Of a DNA stretch of 5,423 bases, positions 1-5,380 are shown in pieces. This DNA is from Roseiflexaceae bacterium (GTDB taxonomy: Bacteria > Chloroflexota > Chloroflexia > Chloroflexales > Roseiflexaceae). Position 1 is the first letter of the stretch; the number at the start of each line of letters is the position of its first letter. A program made the translations under genes and the position numbers. The stretch spans positions 1 through 5,423 of the forward strand of contig JACMIM010000609.1 in the NCBI GenBank assembly GCA_014381165.1. Direction: 5' to 3'. The notes beneath the pieces are model-generated. The model saw only the letters and a program-made list of their open reading frames with translations, ran no database searches and had not been told where the DNA came from.

Positions 1-305
1 AGCAACCCATCAGCCGGGCTGATTGCCACAAGCTGCGTGACGCGGTGGTGGTCAAGCGTGTTGGCGTCCCAATCTGCGTCGGTAAGGAGGTGCTGTAAGC
101 GCTCAGTCGACGTGCCGGCAACGGCAGCGGCAATCGTGTCACATGTCTTGTGCGACAAATCTGTCAGAAGGCCAGTCACATACCGTTCCAGACTCTCACG
201 ACTCCATCGGCGACGGAAAAGTGCGGTGAACGGGGCGAGATACACCTCAAGTTCGGGGAGCGCCGTTGGTGCGGCCTTGGGTGTAGCTGTTATCATGTGG
301 TGCAT
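1..305 (-). CDS. IS701-family transposase, N-terminal part (cut by window edge)
   Basis: This is the first 101 codons of a DDE transposase, reading leftward from ATG at 305 (303-305) and still open at base 1. An in-frame ATG at 296 is an alternative start. The translation contains ELEVYLAPFTALFRR, RESLERYVTGLLTDL and DTIAAAVAGTSTERLQHLL, which I recognise as the conserved N-terminal block of IS701-family transposases. The catalytic DDE residues would lie beyond the window. No stop or frameshift is seen in the visible part, so the gene may be intact. There is no convincing Shine-Dalgarno upstream of 305, which is common for insertion-sequence genes. A strong dyad lies just upstream (325-357). 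Family assignment is from recognised sequence and was not checked by search. Confidence 0.85.
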   Translation of the reverse strand, partial: MHHMITATPKAAPTALPELEVYLAPFTALFRRRWSRESLERYVTGLLTDLSHKTCDTIAAAVAGTSTERLQHLLTDADWDANTLDHHRVTQLVAISPADGL

Positions 306-324
306 GCTAACACAGTTACTAACG

Positions 325-357
325 AAGTAGTACTACGCGACCCCCAGTTTACTACTT
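325..357. promoter_or_regulatory. Dyad upstream of the IS701 transposase
   Basis: AAGTAGTA (325-332) is repeated in inverse as TACTACTT (350-357), with 17 bp between. The left arm also belongs to a perfect 10-bp palindrome, GTAGTACTAC (327-336). It sits 20-52 bp upstream of the transposase ATG on the minus strand. It could be part of the element's end, where transposase binds, or a structure limiting read-in transcription from outside. The second end of the element is not in the window, so its boundary cannot be fixed. Confidence 0.4.
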
Positions 358-585
358 GGTAGCACGTCAAGCGCAGTGGCTTCGGCCATGCCACTACCAG
401 CTTCTCGCACGCGGCTGATGGCTCGTCGTTGGAGCGCACCAAGTCACTTCTCGTACCGTTTTCCTGTCTCGATTTCGGCTTTTCTTGTCGCACATAATTC
501 AAGTTGCCAGCAAGCGTATTGACTTTTGCCGCCCACCCATAAAGCTACATTGGCGTTCGACTCTTTTTCGCACGACACATCTCGC

Positions 586-600
586 TTGACACCTTGTCAA
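586..600. repeat. 15-bp perfect palindrome TTGACA-CCT-TGTCAA
   Basis: Two 6-bp arms, TTGACA and TGTCAA, flank a 3-bp centre. Each arm is also a perfect -35 hexamer, one for each strand. No reasonable -10 hexamer lies 16-18 bp downstream in either direction, so a promoter is not supported. It may be a protein-binding site or chance. No nearby gene start would be regulated by it. Confidence 0.3.
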
Positions 601-675
601 TTAGCTTTCTTTGTCAGATTGGCACGAGCCCTCTGGTACCATCTTTTTGCTCCTACTGACTGCAAGACCCAAGCT

Positions 676-707
676 GGGCTGATCTCCGTACGCATGGAAA
701 TCAGCCC
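676..707 (-). terminator. Hairpin downstream of the oxidoreductase operon (possible 3' end)
   Basis: GGGCTGATCTCC (676-687) pairs with GGAAATCAGCCC (696-707), leaving an 8-nt loop. Eleven of 12 positions are Watson-Crick pairs; the exception is G-U or A-C depending on strand. It begins 41 nt past the oxidoreductase stop in the direction of transcription. No T-run follows it on either strand, so it is not a standard intrinsic terminator. It may instead protect the 3' end of the message or work with a termination factor. Confidence 0.4.
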
Positions 708-747
708 GGAAAACTGAACAACTTCTCAAAGATTCTTTACAATCAGA

Positions 748-1155
748 TCATTCTTCCCAGGTGATTTTCTTGACAACCGGCTTGCCATCCTGAAAAGCCG
801 GCCCTTCAATACCGCTACTCCAGGAAACCTTCGGCGTAATCACAATATAGGCGCCAGGCCCCCGAAATCCCTCCGCTAGTTGCACAATATCGGCCGCTCC
901 ATGAAGCTTGATCGAGCGTGGCTCCAGGGGATCGAGCGAGCGTAGTTCATCAATAAGTAACGACACCTTGCGCTGTCCGGCGGCGATATGTTTATACTTG
1001 CGGGTGCGTTCGAGAAAATACCCGCCAATATAGAAGCGCCTGTTCTCAAAAGCGAAGCCGACCGCATCCGCATCAGGCTGACCAGTGACGGCTACCGTTG
1101 CCAGTCTGGCGAGTGGTTGTGTACGCAAAAACGCGAGCTCTTGTTCTGAAAACAT
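748..1155 (-). CDS. PPOX-class putative F420-dependent oxidoreductase
   Basis: A 135-residue single-domain protein of the split-barrel flavin/deazaflavin-binding fold, probably cytoplasmic. It resembles the PPOX-class F420-dependent subfamily that includes MSMEG_5819 and OxyR of oxytetracycline biosynthesis. Supporting segments are RLATV (17-21), VGFAF (32-36), FYIGGY (41-46), RTRKYKHIAAG (50-60), SLLIDEL (65-71) and the C-terminal ITPKVSWSSGI (106-116). The substrate cannot be told; cofactor F420 rather than FMN is an inference from the subfamily. The start at 1155 is chosen because similarity begins at once (MFSEQELAFL) and AAAGAGG lies 6 nt upstream. A longer start at 1218, adding 21 residues, is possible: it lies 5 nt after the membrane-protein stop and has AAAGGG 8 nt upstream. 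It is the last gene of the group and is probably co-transcribed with the membrane protein. Confidence 0.85.
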   Translation of the reverse strand: MFSEQELAFLRTQPLARLATVAVTGQPDADAVGFAFENRRFYIGGYFLERTRKYKHIAAGQRKVSLLIDELRSLDPLEPRSIKLHGAADIVQLAEGFRGPGAYIVITPKVSWSSGIEGPAFQDGKPVVKKITWEE

Positions 1156-1161
1156 CTGTTG

Positions 1162-1168
1162 CCTCTTT
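1162..1168 (-). promoter_or_regulatory. Ribosome binding site supporting the oxidoreductase start at 1155
   Basis: Reading on the minus strand, AAAGAGG is followed by CAACAG and then ATG at 1155, a spacing of 6 nt. This is a better match and spacing than the AAAGGG before the upstream ATG at 1218. It therefore favours the shorter protein. Confidence 0.5.
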
Positions 1169-1223
1169 CTCTCAATGGTTCTCTGTGAAGCGTTCTTGAC
1201 AAAGGTCTTTCGCAACATGGATG

Positions 1224-1760
1224 TTACCCTTTACGCACGAAGGCCATGATGAGGCCGACGATGAGGATCAGCGCAATCACCATCCCTGAGCCAAGCCAAT
1301 CCAGTTTCAAGACCATCATGATAACTGCGCCCAACGCACCTAGGCCCGAGATGGGAACGTAAACCCGCAGCACAGGGTTAAAGATGGCCTGCCGTAGCGC
1401 GGTAGAGATTTCGCCCACAGGTGCGGCTTGTGCTGCCACATGAATCGCCTTCATGCGAGGTCCGTTGATCACGGGTCCCAGGATACCCAAAAGAACGAGC
1501 AAGCCCAGCGAAAGCGTGATCCAGGCGAGCCCCCATCCCCATACCGAAAATGTCAGCACGAGACCACTGATGAGAATGAATACAGCGGAGACTGGCAAAA
1601 CCACGTCAATCACGCGGCTGAGTGTGAGCCATTCATGGACCTGAGTCGTCGTTTTTACTGCTCGTAAGCGAAACAGAATAACTAACTCCAGGCTGAGCGC
1701 GATAAACAGGCCGATTACGCCCACAATATGGAGCAAAAGTGTAGCAGGATAGAGTGCCAT
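1224..1760 (-). CDS. DUF2269-like integral membrane protein
   Basis: A 178-residue, very hydrophobic protein with about five membrane helices: roughly 8-30, 50-72, 77-98, 131-151 and 155-174. A polar loop of about 30 residues joins helices 3 and 4. It has no cleavable signal peptide. The pattern, with HIVGVIGLFIALSLE in helix 1, RVIDVVLPVSAVFILISGL in helix 2 and a GPVINGPRM turn after helix 3, resembles the DUF2269 family and related small membrane proteins of unknown function. I do not assign a reaction. AGGAG (1770-1774) lies 9 nt before the ATG. The stop is 5 nt before the longest possible start of the oxidoreductase, which implies one transcript. A membrane protein paired with an oxidoreductase under a TetR repressor suggests a stress or small-molecule response, by context only. 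Confidence 0.75.
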   Translation of the reverse strand: MALYPATLLLHIVGVIGLFIALSLELVILFRLRAVKTTTQVHEWLTLSRVIDVVLPVSAVFILISGLVLTFSVWGWGLAWITLSLGLLVLLGILGPVINGPRMKAIHVAAQAAPVGEISTALRQAIFNPVLRVYVPISGLGALGAVIMMVLKLDWLGSGMVIALILIVGLIMAFVRKG

Positions 1761-1790
1761 GATGTCTAACTCCTAACTGAGTGGTGTTGG

Positions 1791-1821
1791 TTACCTTTGT
1801 TTGTTTTATGACCTTTGGTAA
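1791..1821 (-). promoter_or_regulatory. Candidate TetR operator region before the membrane protein gene
   Basis: On the minus strand two boxes occur: TTACCAAAGGT (1811-1821), with core ACC-N3-GGT, and AACAAAGGTAA (1791-1801), 9 bp further on. Both recur in the same order in front of tetR. The first lies between the presumed -35 and -10, the second just downstream of the -10. This placement suits repression by the adjacent TetR-family protein. The binding is inferred; the repeats are seen directly. Confidence 0.5.
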
Positions 1822-1833
1822 GTGAAACGTCTA
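1805..1833 (-). promoter_or_regulatory. Possible promoter of the membrane protein-oxidoreductase pair
   Basis: On the minus strand, TAGACG (1828-1833) as -35 and CATAAA (1805-1810) as -10 are separated by 17 bp. Each matches the consensus at 4 of 6 positions. The spacer contains the TTACCAAAGGT box also found at the tetR promoter, so a bound repressor would block polymerase here. The promoter is weak and its position is inferred. Confidence 0.4.
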
Positions 1834-1878
1834 CTGCTCGCAGGTTCCTTACGGATGTGACGACCCTGAAGAAAAAAG

Positions 1879-2511
1879 CTACCTGTTCGGAAGAGGGACC
1901 GGATGGATCTCACGTTCCCAGGCCAGCAGCATCGCTTGCATGGCGCGTTCGACTAAGCGTGTTGCCTGTGCCTGCCCACCGGGAATGCTGTTTATCAGCG
2001 TGAGCGTAACCAGCCCATGAATGGTCCCCCAGAGGATATTCACCTGATCGGTCAGATGCTCTGTTGACCAGCCATGAGCATCAAGCACATCTTTGACCGT
2101 TCCTGTCGCCACATCCTCAATTTGTCGTCCCTCTTTCTCTGGCTCGGAGACGCGGAAAGTGACGCCGTCCAGGCCATACATCAGACGGTAAAGCTCAGGA
2201 TAGCGCCAAGCGAACCCGAGATAGCCATGCGCAATGCGCCGTAGCGCGTCCTCTGGATCACGAGCGTGTGCTCTGGCTCGCCTCATGTCCGCCTCCAGCA
2301 GGCGAAAGCCCTCGTGTAGCAGCTCTCTGAGCAGCACATCTTTGTTTTCAAAATAGTCATAAATGGCGGCATGACTGTACTCAATGCGATCAGCGATCTT
2401 GCGCATCGTCACATGACTCCATCCCTCGGCCAGAGCGATTGCGCGCGCCGCCTCCAACATACTCTGCCTGAGCTCTTGCTGATCGCGCAGTCGTCGTTCT
2501 CTCCTGCCCAT
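1879..2511 (-). CDS. TetR/AcrR-family transcriptional regulator, WHG-type C-terminal domain
   Basis: A 210-residue DNA-binding repressor, usual length for the family. The N-terminal helix-turn-helix domain covers about residues 13-60, with SMLEAARAIALAEGW (17-31), the recognition segment TMRKIADRIEYSHAAIYDYF (35-54) and NKDVLL (56-61). The ligand-binding C-terminal half contains FAWRYPELYRLMYG, the pattern typical of the WHG (TetR_C_33-like) domain. The ligand is unknown. The ATG at 2511 is preferred because AAAGG lies 7 nt upstream; an in-frame TTG at 2541 would add ten residues but overlaps the presumed operator. It lies upstream of, and in the same direction as, the membrane protein gene, with a 118-nt gap. 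Boxes shared by both promoters suggest it represses itself and the downstream pair. Confidence 0.9.
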   Translation of the reverse strand: MGRRERRLRDQQELRQSMLEAARAIALAEGWSHVTMRKIADRIEYSHAAIYDYFENKDVLLRELLHEGFRLLEADMRRARAHARDPEDALRRIAHGYLGFAWRYPELYRLMYGLDGVTFRVSEPEKEGRQIEDVATGTVKDVLDAHGWSTEHLTDQVNILWGTIHGLVTLTLINSIPGGQAQATRLVERAMQAMLLAWEREIHPVPLPNR

Positions 2512-2515
2512 ACAT

Positions 2516-2545
2516 TTACCTTTGTTATTTTCAATTACCAATGGT
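2516..2545 (-). promoter_or_regulatory. Candidate TetR operator region before tetR
   Basis: Box one is TTACCAATGGT on the plus strand (2535-2545), a near-palindrome with core ACC-N3-GGT. It begins 8 bp downstream of the presumed -10, at about the transcription start. Box two is AACAAAGGTAA on the minus strand (2516-2526), identical over 11 bp to the copy at 1791-1801. Part of box two also serves as the ribosome binding site (AAAGG, 2519-2523). The core-to-box gap is 10 bp here against 9 bp at the other promoter. Confidence 0.5.
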
Positions 2546-2552
2546 TGCTAAT

Positions 2553-2581
2553 AGTGTAACGGAAAAAGAAAGGCGTGTCAA
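2553..2581 (-). promoter_or_regulatory. tetR promoter
   Basis: On the minus strand, a perfect -35 hexamer TTGACA (2576-2581) is followed after exactly 17 bp by TACACT (2553-2558), which matches the -10 consensus at 4 of 6 positions. Transcription would start near 2546, directly at the candidate operator. The ISL3 element ends 34 bp upstream of the -35, so the promoter was left intact. Confidence 0.65.
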
Positions 2582-2588
2582 GCCTTTT

Positions 2589-3916
2589 TCAGGGCGGTTG
2601 CGATGACGAGTTCAGGTTCTTTGGGCATAGCCGTGGGGCATCCCCTATGTAGTGGGTCGCTCCGGCGAAGGGGCTGAAGCGGCGAGAGCCATCGGTGTCG
2701 AGCGTGAGCCGCTGGCATAGCCGCATGGTGCTGCGCATGCCGTCGCAGCGACGCTTGAGCACCTTGAGTTTATTGTTGACGCCTTCCACAACGCCACGGG
2801 TCTGATAGGCGTGAACGTAGTTGGGATGCGGTCGTGCCCGGTATCGAGCAGCGTGAGAAACGCGGCGAAGCAGGTCCGGCCACTTCGTGCGACACGCTGA
2901 CGCCACTACCGGATGCGTCGGAGAGCGTCCGCCTTGGCGCGTGCGGTGTCGAAGATGGTGGGCAGGTCCTCGCGCTGTTGATACGCCGGTTGGCGTGGCC
3001 CACTCAGCGCCAAAAGACCATCGAGGCGGGCTTGTTCGGCAGCCGTGCGATCGGCAGCGGCCGTGCGAAACGGCCAGAGCGTCTTGTCCAAGCCCTGCTG
3101 CTCGTCCTGCGGCAGCTCGCTCCGCACCCGGCGTCCCGCTTGCTTCCGCAGCCGCTCGACCGCGTCGCCCTACGGACCAGCGACATGAAAGCGGTCGATA
3201 CCGCTGCTGGCGGCGGGCAGCACCTCACGCACCGCAGACACATCCCCATCCCACCTAGCGGTACAGACGGTCGTCATGCGGTCACGAATGGGCGTGGGGA
3301 GGGTGGCGAGCCAGCTGCTCACGGTGGGTTTTACCCGATCAGGCACCACGGCCAGCACCTGCAGCTGCCCTGTTGGGGTCTGCGCGGTCATGATCGCCAC
3401 CACGTTCCGGTGGCCTTTCCGCAGCGCGAGTTCGTCCCTGCCGCTGGTCGTGCACGCGCCGACGGTCGTCCCGTCCACGGCGGGAGCGCTCCCGCGGTCA
3501 AGCATGCCCAGCAACGCAGCGTACCGCACCTCTTCCGTGCTCGCCACATCCGCAATGGTGCTGTTGACCAACGGCACGAAACGCTGGTGCGCGTACGCTT
3601 TGGGGTGCAGCGCCGGCGCGTCGTACCCGTCTAGTACCGGCGTTGTGGTGGGATTGCCCGCGCCGTACGGGCAGCGAAAGCGTTTGGGCCGCAGACGCAG
3701 GGAGACTGGCCGACCAACGATCGGCAGATGCCGCAGGTCGCGCGGTGCGTCGTCGCCAGGACGCGTGCTGGTGGTCTGCCGACAGCGGCGACCGCTCGGG
3801 CGAGGAAGGCGGCGCTCGGCCGTCAAGATGAAATCGCCGGTCTTCGTTCCCGCCGTTTTGGTCACGCGAACGTCGGGCATATCCAGGGGAATGGAGATGA
3901 ATGCGTGCTGGGGCAT
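2589..3916 (-). pseudogene. ISL3-family transposase, inactivated
   Basis: The relic starts at ATG 3916 (MPQHAFISIPLDMPDVRVTK) and runs in one frame to 2906, interrupted by stops at 3170-3172 and 2906-2908. A one-base loss near 2823-2825 then shifts it into the frame that encodes NYVHAYQTRGVVEGVNNK and KVLKRRC, the ISL3 C-terminal signature, which stays open past the element's end to 2589. Segments RHLPIVGRPVSLRLRPKRFRCP and DELALRKGHRNVVAIMTAQ are also typical. The first catalytic Asp (codon 3434-3436) and the Glu (2784-2786) are present. The second Asp appears lost: VCTARWDGDV stands where relatives have VCTDMWDGY (Ala codon 3257-3259). Zinc-ribbon cysteines also look depleted. Relatives' sequences are from memory. 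It is clearly non-functional. Confidence 0.9.
2615..2636 (+). repeat. ISL3 terminal inverted repeat, left
   Basis: Begins GGTTCTTTGGGCATAGCCGT and matches the reverse complement of 4004-4025 at 21 of 22 positions (T at 2620 where the other end has G). Read outward, it contains ATGCCCAAAGAACC, an outward start codon. Confidence 0.85.
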
Positions 3917-4003
3917 GACAAGCAACCCCGTTATGCTCAACCGAACGCCGTCGTCACGCGGCCACAAACGCCGCCGGTGGACAACCACGACATGTAGGGG
4001 CTT

Positions 4004-4025
4004 CCACGGCTATGCCCAACGAACC
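4004..4025 (-). repeat. ISL3 terminal inverted repeat, right
   Basis: Reverse complement begins GGTTCGTTGGGCATAGCCGT and matches the left end at 21 of 22 positions. Read outward on the plus strand, it contains ATGCCCAACGAACC, whose ATG (4012-4014) opens the reading frame running into the Fic-like sequence. Confidence 0.85.
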
Positions 4026-4848
4026 GGATTTGCGTATTCGCCTGACTTACCATTCAATCACGATAGAAGGAAACACACGCGATCTTGGCGAAACACAGCT
4101 CATCGTCGCGCTCGGCATGACCATTGGCGGACATACCATCAAAGAACATTGGGGCAGTCAACCACGCTACGGCCTATCGGAGTATGCTCGAGCTTGCGTG
4201 CGGGAATGCACGGCTTAATGATGCGGTAGTGTACGTTGCACGCAGCTATGGAGGCAAATCTGGTAGCAGACCCTGGTGTGTACCGACCGGGTGCGGTGTA
4301 CATAGGTGGTTCAGATCATCGCCCGCTTCATGCCCGCGTGGTGCCGAGCCTGGTGGGCAATCTCTTCCACTGGATACACCACGACGGCCAAGCGCAATCA
4401 TCTGTTCTTCGCATAGCACGTACCCATCATATGCTCCGAGCAGTCCACACGTTCGTCGATGGCAATGGACGCACCGCGCGGTTCATCCCCAACCCGCAGA
4501 TATGTGGTATGAGTATCCTGCGGAGCTCCTGCTCCCTGGGTGGCGATCCACGCTATGATTAGGCGCTTGAATGCGCACATTTTAGCGATTATAGACCGCT
4601 CGCCACCGTGATTGGATAAGCGGTTGCGGATCGTCGCTGATGTGCGAGAAGCGCTGCAACACCCGCTCGCTGAAATCGCTGCGCGCTGTGCGATGAAGGC
4701 TGATTACCTCGGCTGAGTGCTGCGCGAGGGCCGCATAGCGAGGCAGAACCGACGCGGGCGCTGGTACACCTTGCAGAAAGCGGTACGTCAATATCAACGT
4801 GAGGTAGCCGAAACCTTGTTATCGTTAGAGCGACCTCTGAACGAATAA
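4012..4848 (+). pseudogene. Fic-family protein (AMPylase type), heavily decayed
   Basis: Fic enzymes transfer AMP or another nucleotide group to target proteins. The relic is read across several frames. Frame 1 from 4012: LTYHSITIEGNT, containing SxxxEG, the inhibitory motif of N-terminally regulated Fic proteins, and LGMTIGGHTIKEH. Shift near 4150 to GAVNHATAYRSMLELA. Shift near 4230 to DPGVYRPGAVYIGGS and the catalytic HTFVDGNGRTAR (4446-4481), a full HxFxDGNGRxxR match. Further shifts follow near 4490-4500 and 4551 (ELLLPGWRST), then a stop at 4560-4562, ALECAHFSDYRPLATVI, a shift near 4612, a stop at 4714-4716, and REGRIARQNRRGRWYT, which resembles the DNA-binding-like tail of many Fic proteins. 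The last frame closes at 4846-4848. The family's usual N-terminal 50-100 residues are missing and the visible 5' end lies in the ISL3 repeat. Family is sure; exact shift points are approximate. Confidence 0.8.
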
Positions 4849-5034
4849 CAATTTCTTTCTCGCGATCTCCTGCCGCCACTTCTGTGAGCAGTTGATACCT
4901 CGGTTCGTCTTACAAAGGCATGCGTTGTTGGCCTACAGGCAACGAGTCCAGGAGTTGACATAAAGAATGCACTTATAGCGTTCCATGCCATCGTGGGAGA
5001 GAGCGCTCTTCGGGTAATTCACTTCAAACGATCG

Positions 5035-5090
5035 TGTCTGTACATACAGACATTTGTGGTAAATATCACAATCGTCTGTACGTACAGACA
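5035..5090. promoter_or_regulatory. 56-bp nested dyad: twin palindromes around a third
   Basis: TGTCTGTACATACAGACA (5035-5052) and GTCTGTACGTACAGAC (5074-5089) are two copies of one palindrome, centres 38 bp apart. Between them TTGTGGTAAATATCACAA (5054-5071) is a weaker dyad (7 of 9 pairs) centred at 5062.5, exactly midway. About that centre the whole 56 bp is symmetric at 23 of 28 base pairs. This suggests paired operators for a dimeric repressor or a long cruciform or RNA hairpin. No gene start is visible within 330 bp on the right; the Fic relic lies on the left. Confidence 0.55.
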
Positions 5091-5211
5091 GCTGTCCGAT
5101 ATCCTGTGTACATATTCTCGGCACTGTACCGCTCAATTGCACTAGGTCCACTCGGATAACGCAAATAACCACGCGCTGTAGTTGACGTAATGTAATCGAT
5201 TCGGATGCTCA

Positions 5212-5226
5212 GTGTGTCGCGAAAAT
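5212..5226 (+). repeat. Direct repeat copy 1 (GTGTGTCGCGAAAAT)
   Basis: Fifteen bases identical to 5366-5380; with one inserted A in the other copy, the match continues through GTTAT. The copies start 154 bp apart, and the block between them contains two hairpins. Resembles repeated protein-binding sites such as those at transposon ends, but the role is unknown. Confidence 0.6.
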
Positions 5227-5259
5227 GTTATGGTCAAACACACGCTGCACAAGGGCATA

Positions 5260-5290
5260 TCAGGCGGTGTGACATCGTTGTACCGCCTGA
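5260..5290. repeat. Hairpin with 9-bp perfect stem
   Basis: TCAGGCGGT (5260-5268) pairs with ACCGCCTGA (5282-5290) over a 13-nt loop. No T-run follows on either strand, so it is not a standard terminator. It lies between the two direct repeats. Confidence 0.5.
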
Positions 5291-5306
5291 CTCGCCATAC
5301 GGTGCA

Positions 5307-5323
5307 GGGCGGCGTCGCTGCCC
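5307..5323. repeat. Short GC-rich hairpin
   Basis: GGGCGGC (5307-5313) and GCTGCCC (5317-5323) pair over a 3-nt loop; on the plus-strand RNA all seven pairs form, one being G-U. It stands 16 bp after the preceding hairpin, within the block bounded by the direct repeats. Confidence 0.35.
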
Positions 5324-5365
5324 CCGCGCATCCTATCTGTGCAACAGGCGATTGACCACAACACC

Positions 5366-5380
5366 GTGTGTCGCGAAAAT
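5366..5380 (+). repeat. Direct repeat copy 2 (GTGTGTCGCGAAAAT)
   Basis: Second copy of the 15-bp repeat, followed by AGTTATTTTACATAATATTC, a strongly AT-rich stretch that runs to the CACATATGTG palindrome near the window end. Copy 1 has GTTAT after the repeat, so similarity extends to about 20 bp with one extra base here. Confidence 0.6.

Larger units (their letters stand above)
306..747. other. Gene-free stretch between the IS701 gene and the oxidoreductase
   Basis: About 440 bp without a supportable gene on either strand. The open frames are short, start at weak codons and resemble no family I know. The left part must include the left end of the IS701 element. The rest holds a 15-bp palindrome (586-600) and a long-stem hairpin (676-707). 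The transposase is transcribed away from this region and the oxidoreductase operon into it, so the region need only contain the operon's 3' end and the transposase promoter. Confidence 0.6.
2615..4025 (-). mobile_element. Decayed ISL3-family insertion sequence
   Basis: An element of 1,411 bp bounded by 22-bp inverted repeats (2615-2636 and 4004-4025) that differ at one position. Weaker similarity continues inward (CCCCTATGTAGTGG against CCCCTACATGTCGTGG). It holds one ruined transposase gene on the minus strand. ISL3 elements usually make 8-bp target duplications. Here the flanking octamers differ (CGAGTTCA at 2607-2614, GGATTTGC at 4026-4033), so the duplication has mutated or one flank was lost or rearranged. 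It abuts the tetR promoter on the left and a Fic-family relic on the right. It could move only if an intact relative supplied transposase in trans. Confidence 0.85.

Noticed and set aside
9..23. 15-bp palindrome ATCAGCC-G-GGCTGAT, sharing GGGCTGAT with the hairpin at 676-707
   Set aside because: Lies inside the IS701 coding sequence, and an 8-bp match in a window this size is not surprising.
375..395. Small hairpin AGTGGC...GCCACT with an inner TGGC-TTCG-GCCA
   Set aside because: Stem too short, and no associated T-run or gene boundary.
526..717. Short plus-strand open frame between the IS701 gene and the operon
   Set aside because: Starts at TTG without a ribosome binding site, overlaps the 586-600 palindrome and the 676-707 hairpin, and has no recognisable product.
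1864..1885. T-run (CTTTTTTC on the minus strand) directly after the tetR stop as a terminator
   Set aside because: No stable stem precedes it.
2834..3634. Long plus-strand open frame (266 codons) inside the ISL3 element
   Set aside because: It is the antisense of the transposase relic in a GC-rich sequence, resembles no family, and the minus strand clearly encodes ISL3 motifs.
3276..4229. Plus-strand open frame of 317 codons running from the ISL3 element into the Fic relic
   Set aside because: Arg/Ser-rich translation, antisense to the ISL3 transposase; only its last part overlaps the Fic relic, and in the wrong frame.
4589..4879. Minus-strand open frames over the 3' part of the Fic relic
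   Set aside because: Antisense shadows; the plus strand reads as Fic C-terminal sequence here.
4955..4975. TTGACA followed by TATAGC as a promoter
   Set aside because: Spacing is only 13 bp and no gene follows.
5035..5090. The two palindromes as the start of a CRISPR array
   Set aside because: Only two copies, highly palindromic 16-bp units with a 22-bp gap that is itself a dyad; no further repeats and no cas genes.
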